Assembly (NCBI GenBank): GCA_963725415.1
Contig: CAVRZY010000113.1
Span: 1 to 8,235, forward strand
Length of the DNA stretch: 8,235 nt
DNA from: CAVRZY01 sp963725415
GTDB taxonomy: Bacteria > Acidobacteriota > Terriglobia > Bryobacterales > Bryobacteraceae
Direction: 5' to 3'
Below the pieces are notes generated by a model. It was not told the origin of the DNA, did no database searches, and worked only from the letters and a program-made list of their open reading frames with translations. The position numbers were made by a program, and so were the translations under genes. Shown piece by piece: positions 1 through 6,600 of the stretch. How positions within the stretch are numbered: the first letter of the stretch is position 1; every line of letters begins with the position of its first letter.

Positions 1-174
1 AAGCTCTCAAATGGAGCGCAGTATCAGATGTGGGGAGTGCGCATTGACGCCGAATCGCGGAAGGATATCGCCGCAGGGGCGGAATACGCCATCCGGCCCA
101 TTAATACCAGCGAGACGTACACATGGGGCTTCAAGGAAGGGCTCGTTGTGCGGGCGCCTTTGGCAGTTCGTTGA
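1..174 (+). CDS. C-terminal fragment of an unidentified protein, cut by the window edge
   Basis: Frame 1 is open from the first base to a TGA at 172-174 and gives 57 residues. The composition looks like a real protein: alternating polar and hydrophobic stretches such as YQMWGVRIDAES, then EYAIRPINTSETYTWGF. There is no low-complexity or arginine-rich bias of the kind seen in the other frames here. The 5' end lies outside the window, so start, length and family are unknown. Frame 1 contains further stops at 202-204, 256-258 and 427-429 and then another coding-like stretch (430-549), so this could be the upstream part of one decayed gene. I do not recognise the family. The case rests only on amino-acid composition. 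Confidence 0.35.
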   Translation, partial: KLSNGAQYQMWGVRIDAESRKDIAAGAEYAIRPINTSETYTWGFKEGLVVRAPLAVR

Positions 175-222
175 CTCTTTGGGTCAACGGTGTCTTACAA
201 CTGACAAAGGGCACTGCGCTGG

Positions 223-250
223 CCACCTGGTCGAGAAACGCCCATCCCGT
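223..250 (+). repeat. Imperfect 28-bp direct repeat, copy A
   Basis: This stretch matches 1175-1202 at 23 of 28 positions without gaps, and the last 14 bases (AACGCCCATCCCGT) are identical. In one shared reading frame the two copies encode ATWSRNAHPV here and STWPHNAHPV in the other copy. That suggests a shared coding ancestor more than a chance DNA match. Neither copy sits in a recognisable intact gene. Confidence 0.45.
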
Positions 251-429
251 CCCCTTGATCGGAACGCGTCACGGTGGGCGGCACAAGTCCGGGATGCCGA
301 CGACTCGGCCATGTGGCTTCTGGGTCCGGCGGCACGAGTCAGGCCCGACGGTGTTTCCGAGTGGCCGACAATATGTTCTCAATGCTGTCGCCGCCCGGTG
401 AAAAAGATGTTTCTCGGCCACGGGCATAA

Positions 430-549
430 TCGTGCCGCTATGACCGTTCGCTGGATCTGACCGGGGAGACGACGGGCAATGGCGTGGTGGCTGGTGTGTA
501 TACGCGAAGGACACGCGGCTTCACCGTGCGGTACCGATTCACTCTTTAA
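430..549 (+). pseudogene. Short coding remnant resembling a beta-barrel or beta-rich C-terminus
   Basis: After a TAA at 427-429, frame 1 is open to a TAA at 547-549 (39 residues) with no evident start codon or ribosome binding site. The predicted peptide includes LDLTGETTGNGVVAGVYTRR and ends FTVRYRFTL. Its alternating hydrophobic and polar residues and aromatic-rich last strand recall outer-membrane barrel or beta-domain C-termini. It is in the same frame as the 1-174 fragment, so both may belong to one gene broken by several stops. Its last 11 bases overlap the 3' end of the convergent minus-strand gene at 539-1078. The family is unrecognised and the call is tentative. Confidence 0.25.
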
Positions 550-1078
550 CACCGATGGACACCATTATTTCTTCGGAGTCGATTTCCGCTGTGCGGTGGC
601 GTACCCCACAGACCGTTAGCGCGTGACTTAAAGCGTGTGCCGGACCGTTTGCACCCATGTTCCTGCCGGAGATTGTCATGCCTCCGCGGTTGCTGTTGTT
701 CCATGGCCCCATCGAAACCACCCACCCCGCCGCCGCAAGGGCGTCACGCAGAGACAGGGCAAACATCCTTGGTTCATCCCAGTCTGATTCGACGGCAATC
801 TGAACCTTCTGACCGGCAAACGGGGATAATCGAGTTCTGAAGAGGGCTTGCTTGTCTGAAGTGAGCGTTCGGTCGGCAATCCTCGCCTGCAAACAAGAGA
901 TTACCGTCTGCTGTCGTCGGCCCCGGAACAGTCCAGCACCGTAACCGATGACGCTAACGACACCGAGCCCAATCCGGAACAAGCCGCTGTTCCGCTCGCC
1001 CGAAGTCAGATCGATGGTTCCCCAGACGATCAGAATCGCTGAAGCACCCAAACAACATAAGTGGTACAAGACGCTCAT
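539..1078 (-). CDS. Hypothetical two-helix membrane protein with a soluble C-terminal domain
   Basis: This 179-residue protein starts at an ATG (1078-1076) and ends at TGA (541-539). Two hydrophobic segments lie near the N-terminus, about residues 7-22 and 33-51. They are separated by a short polar stretch and followed by the basic cluster RGRR (52-55), which by the positive-inside rule suggests a hairpin with the rest of the protein cytoplasmic. Residues 90-179 look like a compact alpha/beta domain: the strand QKVQIAVESD, the helix FALSLRDALAAAGW, a glycine-rich turn, the strand GGMTISGRN, another helix, then a closing strand EEIMVSIGVKE. Small membrane proteins with this plan occur in many bacteria without known function. 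No strong Shine-Dalgarno motif precedes the start, so the start is the weakest point. The gene points away from the methyltransferase promoter side and its 3' end converges on the 430-549 remnant. Confidence 0.7.
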   Translation of the reverse strand: MSVLYHLCCLGASAILIVWGTIDLTSGERNSGLFRIGLGVVSVIGYGAGLFRGRRQQTVISCLQARIADRTLTSDKQALFRTRLSPFAGQKVQIAVESDWDEPRMFALSLRDALAAAGWVVSMGPWNNSNRGGMTISGRNMGANGPAHALSHALTVCGVRHRTAEIDSEEIMVSIGVKE

Positions 1079-1355
1079 CGAATAGCAATCTTAGCACGAC
1101 CGTGTTCCGTCAGAACCCACATTCCAAGCCCCGCAGCAATGTCGCGCCTGGATCACGGCGCACTCCGAGGCAATCCACGTGGCCGCATAACGCCCATCCC
1201 GTAGAACTGGCCGAAGAGGATTGGGAACGGATTGTCGGCCACTCTTCCACAATCCGATAGGGGAAGAGTGGGCCGTCAACCGACCACATACAAAATGGTG
1301 TTCAGTGAAGGGTCGGGCTACATTCCGGTAGAGTCGTTTCGCGAGCGCGATCGAG
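1079..1355. other. Spacer between two minus-strand genes, with a possible coding remnant
   Basis: No convincing gene is seen here. The plus-strand frame ending in TAG at 1258-1260 has a coding-like tail, TWPHNAHPVELAEEDWERIV, but no start codon or ribosome binding site. Part of it (1175-1202) resembles positions 223-250 at both DNA and peptide level (see repeat entries). A small inverted repeat (GAGTC-AACG-GACTC, 1353-1366) overlaps the stop of the methyltransferase, but there is no following T-run, so I do not call it a terminator. Confidence 0.5.
1175..1202 (+). repeat. Imperfect 28-bp direct repeat, copy B
   Basis: This is the partner of 223-250 (23/28 identical, same orientation). The frame that matches copy A continues as VELAEEDWERIV to a TAG at 1258-1260. 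After the repeat the two sequences diverge, which fits two decayed fragments of related genes. The repeat is short, and a chance match cannot be fully excluded. Confidence 0.45.
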
Positions 1356-2042
1356 TCAACGGACTCCGATTGCGGCTCGTTCCGCGGTTATGATCCAGAA
1401 GGCGCTCTCTTCGTCTGGATTATCAACGAAGCGATCTCGACGCTCGATGATTACGAACCCGGCTTCCTTGAGTTCCTTCTCTACGATTTCCGGTGCCAGA
1501 ACGTGGTTCCTGACTTGGTCGGCACGCGATCGCTGCCGAGTCCGATTGGGCATGTAGTCGACAACGACAAGCCGCGCGCCCGGCTTCAAGGAGTTGAGGA
1601 CGTGCCGGATGACCTCCGGATACCGATTCAGTCAGTGATATGTATCGACCAGAAGCACTCCATCCAAAGAGCCTTCAGGCAGCTTTGGGTTGTCCTCAGC
1701 ACCGTGGATCACCTCGACATTCCTGAGACCGCTGTCAGCAACGCGCTTTCGCAAGCGCTTTAGTACCTCCTCGTCGATGTCCACCGCATAGACCATTCCT
1801 TGCGGACCTACCAACCGGGCGAGAGCGGCGCTAAAGGCTCCCTCACCAGCCCCCAGGTCGGCGATTTGCTGACCTTCGCGCGCGCCGAGAGCACTGACAA
1901 TCTCGTCGAACTTCATGCGCTGGAGCCGCTTCTCCTCCCACGATGGCAGGGCACTCGCAGGCTGCGATAGTGCCCTCGGCAAACAGACTCCAGCCAGCAG
2001 TGCACACAAGAGGCAAAGATATCTGAATGACACGCTACACAT
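1356..2042 (-). pseudogene. Secreted class I SAM-dependent methyltransferase interrupted by an in-frame TGA
   Basis: From ATG 2042-2040 the frame runs 228 codons to TGA 1358-1356, broken once by an internal TGA at codon 137 (1634-1632). Residues 6-26 form a hydrophobic signal peptide (FRYLCLLCALLAGVCLPRALS) with likely cleavage near ALS-Q, so the product would act outside the cytoplasm. Residues 58-136 carry the Rossmann methyltransferase core: motif I IADLGAGEG (60-68), which contacts S-adenosylmethionine, the acidic strand-2 end YAVDID (85-90), and GSLDGVLLVDTYH at strand 4. Downstream of the stop the same frame continues with LNRYPEVIRHVLNSLKPG, LVVVDYMPN and a C-terminal AGFVIIERRD segment, all typical of the family. 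Relatives usually have a glutamate after the TYH triplet, where the TGA now sits. The substrate is unknown. A longer in-frame start at 2126 was rejected because it would bury the signal peptide. This could be a recent pseudogene, a sequencing error or, least likely, a recoded stop. Confidence 0.8.
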
Positions 2043-2303
2043 TACAGCACTGGGAGGCTGTCCCCGCAACCGGGTATTGCGTGAAAGAACGCGCCCGACT
2101 TGAGCCGGCCGCAATCGTACGGCCATGCCTCGGGAAGTCGGGTTAAGAGAAAGTGAGCCGACTCCGGCCGGATCGTCGCCGACTCGGAAGCTATGGCCGC
2201 GTCTGCTTGTCGCCGCCCGAGGTTGGGCTGGATGCGGCGTCGTTGGGAATTCGTTGAGGCGGCCGAGGTCACCGTCACTCGACTTCGGCTGCTCTCCATG
2301 CTG

Positions 2304-2358
2304 CTAACCACCTGCCGTGCGGTTCTGAACGTCCGGCTTAGGTTCTAACAACCTGCCG
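2304..2358 (+). repeat. Pair of near-identical 14-mers 41 bp apart
   Basis: CTAACCACCTGCCG at 2304-2317 and CTAACAACCTGCCG at 2345-2358 differ at one base. Each is also close to a GGTTCT motif (2321-2326 and 2341-2346). The pair may be a protein-binding site or the scar of a rearrangement. It lies about 220 bases upstream of vapB. Confidence 0.35.
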
Positions 2359-2558
2359 GAGCAGTTAACCAACTCCACCAATCGGGGCGGAGACGGGGAG
2401 AAACGGCCTCTGGTGAGCCGTTGGGGGCGCAAGGATGGGCTTCCAAGGCGGAGGAGTAAGGCTGGCGCCACCCGCGGCGCGCAGGAGGACGCGGAATGCG
2501 AGACTCCCTGGGCAGCGGGAGCGCTGGTGGGCTTCGGAACCGGGGGTTGCCGAGTGTG

Positions 2559-2570
2559 CCATAAATATGG
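2559..2570. promoter_or_regulatory. Candidate operator of the vapBC operon (CCATA-AA-TATGG)
   Basis: A perfect 5-bp inverted repeat around a 2-base spacer ends four bases before the antitoxin start. It is AT-rich within a GC-rich surrounding. VapB-type ribbon-helix-helix antitoxins usually bind small inverted repeats over their own promoter, which makes this the best candidate for autoregulation. The overlap with where a -10 element or ribosome binding site would lie is consistent with repression but unproven. Confidence 0.35.
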
Positions 2571-2574
2571 GACG

Positions 2575-2832
2575 ATGGAGCACGTGAAGACCACGCTCGA
2601 GATTCCAGATCCGATTTTCCGGCGGGCCAAGGCCAGGGCCGCCGAAGAAGGCATCCCCCTTCGCCAGTTCGTGAGCGAGGCAGTGAAGGAAAAGCTGAGC
2701 GCTTCACCGGGCGCCGGAGAAAAGCCCTGGATGAAGATGGCCGGCGGGTTGCGCCATCTCTGCAAGGAGAGTGCGCGCATCCGGCGGATGGTGGAGGAGG
2801 AGTTTGAGAGGATTGAGCCGGAGGATCGGTAG
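2575..2832 (+). CDS. vapB: VapB-family antitoxin
   Basis: This 85-residue protein is the antitoxin half of a type II toxin-antitoxin pair; it would neutralise the downstream PIN-domain RNase and repress the operon. Residues 4-42 look like a ribbon-helix-helix DNA-binding unit: the short strand VKTTLEIPDPIF, helix RRAKARAAEEG, then LRQFVSEAVKEKL. Residues 52-85 (WMKMAGGLRHL, then an acidic helix ending EEEFERIEPED) resemble the C-terminal segment of this antitoxin group that wraps the toxin. The start is either ATG 2575 (chosen) or GTG 2584, which would give the more usual beginning MKTTLEIPD. Neither has a well-spaced Shine-Dalgarno; GGAG lies only 3 bases before the GTG. The frame stays open up to 2413, but the upstream part is arginine/glycine-rich and unlike the family. 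Its TAG stop shares one base with the toxin start, so the two are translationally coupled. Confidence 0.85.
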   Translation: MEHVKTTLEIPDPIFRRAKARAAEEGIPLRQFVSEAVKEKLSASPGAGEKPWMKMAGGLRHLCKESARIRRMVEEEFERIEPEDR

Positions 2833-3209
2833 TGATCCTGGACACCAACGCGTTGTCGGCCATTGCAGATGGTGAGCCGGGGGCCGTGGCCCAGATCGTC
2901 AAGGCCGGGGCGATTGCGATTCCGGTGATCGTCTTGGGTGAGTACCAGTTCGGTTTTGCGCAATCGCGGCGCCGGGTGGAATATGAGCGGTGGCTGGCCG
3001 AGTTCCTGTCCGCCTGCCGGGTCCTTGAGGTCAGCGCCGACACCGCGAGTCGATATGCGGAGGTTCGCTGTGAGTTGAAGCGCGCGGGAACCCCCATCCC
3101 GGCCAATGATGCCTGGATAGCTGCACTGTGCCGTCAGTACGCTCTTCCGATTCTCAGCCAGGACGAGCACTTTGACTTGGTCATGGGGATCCAGCGGCTG
3201 AGTTGGTGA
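2832..3209 (+). CDS. vapC: VapC-family toxin (PIN-domain ribonuclease)
   Basis: This 125-residue protein starts at a GTG whose G is the last base of the vapB TAG stop (TAGTG overlap). The PIN fold is complete and carries the expected acidic residues that hold Mg/Mn ions: D4 in MILDTNALS, E37 in VIVLGEYQFGF, D93 in ANDAWIAALC, and D111/D115 in LSQDEHFDLV. Its length is normal for VapC. The family cleaves RNA, in studied cases tRNA or rRNA, when freed from VapB; the specific target cannot be read from sequence. All key residues are present, so the toxin is probably active. Its last 29 bases overlap, in the antisense direction, the possible small gene at 3181-3336. Confidence 0.9.
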   Translation: MILDTNALSAIADGEPGAVAQIVKAGAIAIPVIVLGEYQFGFAQSRRRVEYERWLAEFLSACRVLEVSADTASRYAEVRCELKRAGTPIPANDAWIAALCRQYALPILSQDEHFDLVMGIQRLSW

Positions 3210-3336
3210 GGACAGCGGTCGAATTCGGCGCCAGACCATGCAGCGAACCAAGGTGCTGGAGACGCAGGTAGACCTCGGCCAGCATGGCGGCGGTCTCTCG
3301 GATGGCGTCGTTGAGCACTGGGTCACGGCGGGGCAC
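3181..3336 (-). CDS. Possible 51-residue small protein next to the dispersed repeat
   Basis: On the minus strand, AAGGAG (3351-3346) lies 9 bases before a GTG (3336-3334) that opens a 51-codon frame ending in TGA (3183-3181). The peptide begins MPRRDPVLND and continues AIRETAAMLAEVYLRLQHLG, a plausible amphipathic helix, followed by a low-complexity tail. The combination of a good ribosome binding site and a helix-forming N-terminal half argues for a real small gene or a recent remnant of one. Its 5' end lies only 29 bases from repeat copy 1 (3366-3449), which would then supply its promoter region. Its 3' end runs 29 bases into vapC on the opposite strand. I do not recognise a function. A decayed gene end is the main alternative. 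Confidence 0.4.
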   Translation of the reverse strand: MPRRDPVLNDAIRETAAMLAEVYLRLQHLGSLHGLAPNSTAVLTNSAAGSP

Positions 3337-3365
3337 GAGCGGTCTCTCCTTGGACCACCCACAGC

Positions 3366-3449
3366 CATCTCCGCCGCGCGGTCAACGCGCTGTCTGGCAG
3401 GTCGCGTTGACTATATACGCCGGAACTTGCGAAGGTGTCCGACTTGGGG
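3366..3449 (+). repeat. Dispersed 84-bp direct repeat, copy 1, with a perfect hairpin
   Basis: This stretch aligns without gaps to 6871-6954; by hand count 70 of 84 bases match (about 83%). The shared core includes CATCTCCGCCGCGC, GCGCTGTCTGGCAGGTC, ACGCCGG and CCGACTTGGGG. Copy 1 contains a perfect 9-bp inverted repeat, GTCAACGCG at 3381-3389 and CGCGTTGAC at 3403-3411, around a 13-base loop. Within that loop CTG/CAG could pair further. The repeat lies upstream of the secreted-protein gene and next to the 5' end of the possible small minus-strand gene. It probably belongs to a larger intergenic repeat family in this genome, but only two copies are in view. Confidence 0.75.
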
Positions 3450-3593
3450 GGACGATCGGGCTGGACTGGCGGCGTCGGACCTTGCGGCGGCGGTCTTTTC
3501 GGGCGACTGTGCGGCAGGTTGTCGCGCTGCGGATGACCACGGGCATGGTCCGAACGGCCGTCTGAGCACGGCCTACCGGTGGGCAATTCGGCG

Positions 3594-3599
3594 TATACT
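3594..3599 (+). promoter_or_regulatory. Candidate -10 element (TATACT) of the secreted-protein gene
   Basis: TATACT matches the sigma-70 -10 consensus at five of six bases and lies 22 bases before the chosen ATG, which would give a short leader carrying the GGAG. No good -35 hexamer is present at 16-18 bases upstream, so the call is weak. Confidence 0.3.
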
Positions 3600-3609
3600 G
3601 GCAGGAAAC

Positions 3610-3613
3610 GGAG
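3610..3613 (+). promoter_or_regulatory. Ribosome binding site (GGAG) that fixes the start at 3622
   Basis: GGAG lies 8 bases before ATG 3622-3624. That spacing is standard, and the ATG is followed directly by a signal peptide. Together these choose 3622 over the upstream in-frame ATG at 3238. Confidence 0.6.
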
Positions 3614-3621
3614 CGGCCAAG

Positions 3622-6600
3622 ATGCAACTGACTCATGATCCGGTCGTGTCCATCACCGTCCTGCGGCTCGTTCAAGCAGCCGTTTTGATCTGTCTGACGC
3701 CACAAGCCTTACCATCCCAGACTCCTCCCCGGCAGGTTATCACCCACGAAGGGCCGCTCGTCCTCAAAGGCACCCAGGTCTACACCATCGAGAACGCCAC
3801 CTTCATCCAGCACGGCCCCATCGAGGTCTACGACCAGGCCCAGCTCATCATCCGCGACAGCACCGTCGAATTCCAGCAGGGCTATCACGAGGAGTTCCAG
3901 TGGCGATTTCAGGGCTCGGCCCAATTGATTGTGCAGCGTAGCACCGTCAACTCGCCGTTCCGCCACACCACGAGCTTCGCTGCCAGTTCGCGAGCTTCAA
4001 TTGAGAGCAGCGAGCTCCCGCGTATAGACCTGGAGGTGGCGGACACGGCTGGTGTTTCCATCAGCAACTCCAAGGTTGACATGGTGGCAATCAACAACTA
4101 CGGTGGCGCCGCTGTGCAATGCCCAGCGCTTCGCGTCTCGAACAGCACCTTACACCAGTTCGATCTGCGGTTCAGGGGGAAGCCTACGGGAACTGTGAGG
4201 AGCCTGAAGGCCCGTAGATTCATCACGTGGGCTCTGACCGAACTCCAGGACGCTCAGATGATCGTGGAACTGACGAACACCTGGTTTGACGTGACCGACT
4301 GGCAGATCGGCGGCAATGCTCGGATTACCTTCGATGATTGTGACATCTTCCAGCTTGGAGCGGAGGGAAACGCTGTCGTTTCGGTGCGCAATAGCAGCGT
4401 GGGTCAGGTGACCATGAACTTTGAAAAGGCCCACCGGCTGACCCTGCGCGGGTTGACTTCAGGCAAGACGATTACGCACTGGAGCCTGCGCGAGGCTGAC
4501 CCGACGAGCAATGTGCCGTTCAACTACATCGTGGAAAACTCGTGGGTGGGCGGCTGGTACTTGCGCGCGCGCGGAGACTTGACGCTGGAGGATTGTGATC
4601 TACACGGGTCCCCGCTGCGACCAGAATTCAACGATCCCACGTCCACGGTACGGGTGGTCCGCACGTATGTGGACAACCTGTTTCTGTGGTGGAGCTACGG
4701 GACCGTCGCCTTTGAGGACAGTACGGTCGGCTTCGTGTACAACCCCGCCGAGGCTACCCCAACCATCACTGGAAGCGTGCGCTTTGAGAGGAAGAGTATC
4801 GAGACCAGGAATGGCCCGTGGCGACAGGCCACCGTCACCCGCCAGTTCCCTGTGCGCGTCCTCCAGACCAATGGCCTGCCCCTGGACGGGTTGCCTTTGG
4901 GGCTGTATGACCCGGACGGCAAGGTGGTCTGGAGCGGACAGACGGGAGCGGATGGGCAGGCGAGCTTCGAGATTGCCTTTACGGACACGAACTACGACAA
5001 GACGTGGTCGCTGCGGTTTGGGACGAGTGAGCCGGCCATCACAGTGCCGGTGCGATTCCTCTCTGATACGCCGCTGATGCCGCCGATTCCGCTCAACAGT
5101 CCCGCCGTGGACTTCTCGGCTCTCCAGGGGAAGTATCAGTTCGTTCAACTGCTGGTCAGCGCACCCACGGGCGCTACACGCACCCTGGCCGGCGCGATCA
5201 ACTTCGATGGCAACGGCGCCTACACCTACACGGCAGAAGGCACACCGGGAGGGAAAGGCGCTTACTGGGTAGGCGGCGCCGGCAACGTGGCGCTCGTCAG
5301 CCCGATGCGGGCTTCGGATTGGCTGAGCGCCTACTTGAGCGCGGACGGCGATGTGCTGACCGGCGCGAGCACGTTTGCCGCGGACACCAACTACGACTTC
5401 TTCGCAGCCGTGCGTGCGCCGTTGGGGAACGTGACCAATGCCTTACTGAACGGCACTTATAGCGGCGCATTGCTGGAGTTCGCACCTGGCGCGACGCCGG
5501 CGACGAAATCGGCGCTGGTGTCGCTGGTCGCCGGGGGCACGGGGCAGTTCTCACGCGTGGCGCTGACCGGGCACGCTTCCGATCAAGGCGGTCGGACGGT
5601 GAATCAGTCTGCCGCCAGCGCCACCTATAACCTCAAGCCGGACGGTAGGGGAACCGCATCCTTCGGTACGGCGGCGAGTCTGCTCTCCGGCGATCGTGAG
5701 ATCTTCGTGTCGAAAGACGGCACGTACCTGGTGGGGCACCTTTCAGGGCGGGGCGTGCTGGTGGCGGCGAAGAGCACCGGCGCCGGGGGGGACTTCGAGG
5801 GGCGTTACTGGATCACGGGCCTGTCGGTGGACGGCCCCAGTTGGAGCGCGGCCTCGGGCTCCCTCCGCACCTTAGGCGCGAACCGCGCTCTCGTGGCCGA
5901 GCGGCGACGCCTGGACGAGCGGGCGTTGGACTACGCCGGGCTGCGATCCTACGCGGTGAACCCGGACGGCACGGGCGCACTGGCGCCGAGCCTGCCCAAA
6001 GGGCTGGCCAATCTGCGGCTGGTGGCGCCGGTCGGCCCGGTTGAAGCACCACGCGCCGGAGCGTTCGTCGGCGCGCAGATCGGTCCGCTCAACGAGAGCG
6101 CCAGCCAGTACGGCATCTTCTTCGGTGTGCGCGCCCCGGTCTTTCATCCAACCGGCGTCTTCCTGGACCCGGCCGGTGTGGTCAACGGCGCTTCCTTCGC
6201 CGGATTGCCATACCCCTTGGCTCCGGGCGCCATCGTGTCGCTATTCGGCTCCAACTTGGCCACGCGCGAAGCCCGCGCCACCAGTTTCCCCTTGCCCACG
6301 AAGCTGGATGATGTCACGGTAACGGTCAACGGGACGGCGGCGCCGCTCTACTTCGTCTCGACCACCCAGGCGAGTATTCAGCTCCCGTATGGGCTCAAAG
6401 GGAACTGGGTCACCCTGCGCGTGAGCAACAGCCGGGGCATGTCCAACGAAGTCGTGGCGCCGCTGGCCGCGACCAGCCCGGGGGTGTTCTCCCGACCCGA
6501 CGGCCGCCCGGTGGTGCTGCACGCCGACTACTCGCTAGTCACCCCGGAGAACCCGGCGCGCCCCGGCGAGACCGTCGTGATCTGGCTGACCGGTCTCGGG

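Larger units (their letters stand above)
2043..2574. other. Gene-free spacer between the divergent methyltransferase and vapB genes
   Basis: About 530 bases without a supportable gene. It should hold the promoters of both divergent flanking units, but I see no convincing -35/-10 pair. Contents noted: a perfect 10-bp palindrome TCCGGCCGGA at 2163-2172, GCCGACTC twice (2157-2164 and 2178-2185), and a near-identical 14-mer pair (2304-2317 and 2345-2358). A 51-codon plus-strand frame from ATG 2193 and an 89-codon minus-strand frame (2311-2042) are open, but both are arginine/serine-rich and lack good ribosome binding sites. Confidence 0.5.
3450..3621. other. Leader region of the secreted-protein gene
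   Basis: The frame of the large gene is open back to an ATG at 3238, but the translation across 3238-3621 is arginine/alanine-rich, crosses repeat copy 1, and would displace the signal peptide. I therefore treat this stretch as non-coding leader. It holds a -10-like hexamer (3594-3599) and the ribosome binding site at 3610-3613. Confidence 0.55.

Noticed and set aside
169..189. CGTTGAC-TCTTTGG-GTCAACG hairpin over a stop codon, resembling part of the dispersed repeat
   Set aside because: The 7-bp stem lacks a following T-run, so it is not a convincing terminator. The likeness to the repeat is limited to TGGCAG and GTTGACT and needs a gap, so it is not called a third copy.
11..460. A 149-codon plus-strand frame and overlapping frames in the first 520 bases
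   Set aside because: The translations are cysteine/arginine-rich and unlike natural proteins, with no ribosome binding site. Frame 1 gives the more coding-like fragments.
1632..1634. Selenocysteine or reassigned-codon reading of the internal TGA
   Set aside because: The position is not cysteine in the family as I know it, no clear SECIS-like hairpin was evident immediately downstream, and the normal use of TGA as stop by other genes here (for example vapC) argues against reassignment.
2042..2311. An 89-codon minus-strand frame upstream of the methyltransferase
   Set aside because: It is serine/arginine-rich without motif or ribosome binding site and lies in the expected promoter region of the methyltransferase.
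2345..2370. Integron attC-like site (TTCTAACAACC followed by GTTAACC) near the toxin-antitoxin operon
   Set aside because: Toxin-antitoxin cassettes do occur in integrons, but the core and inverse-core consensus do not match fully and no paired folded-stem arrangement was found.
2304..3368. A 354-codon minus-strand reading frame across the vapBC locus
   Set aside because: It is arginine/proline/serine-rich, has no motif and lies antisense to vapB and vapC, which carry complete family signatures.
3238..3621. A 128-codon N-terminal extension of the secreted protein from ATG 3238
   Set aside because: It reads through the dispersed repeat, has an arginine/alanine-rich composition and would place the signal peptide internally. 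ATG 3622 has GGAG at 8 bases and a signal peptide directly after it.
4600..5148. Minus-strand frames of 60-182 codons within the secreted-protein gene
   Set aside because: All are antisense to a gene with recognisable domains throughout and show compositional bias typical of shadows in high-GC DNA.
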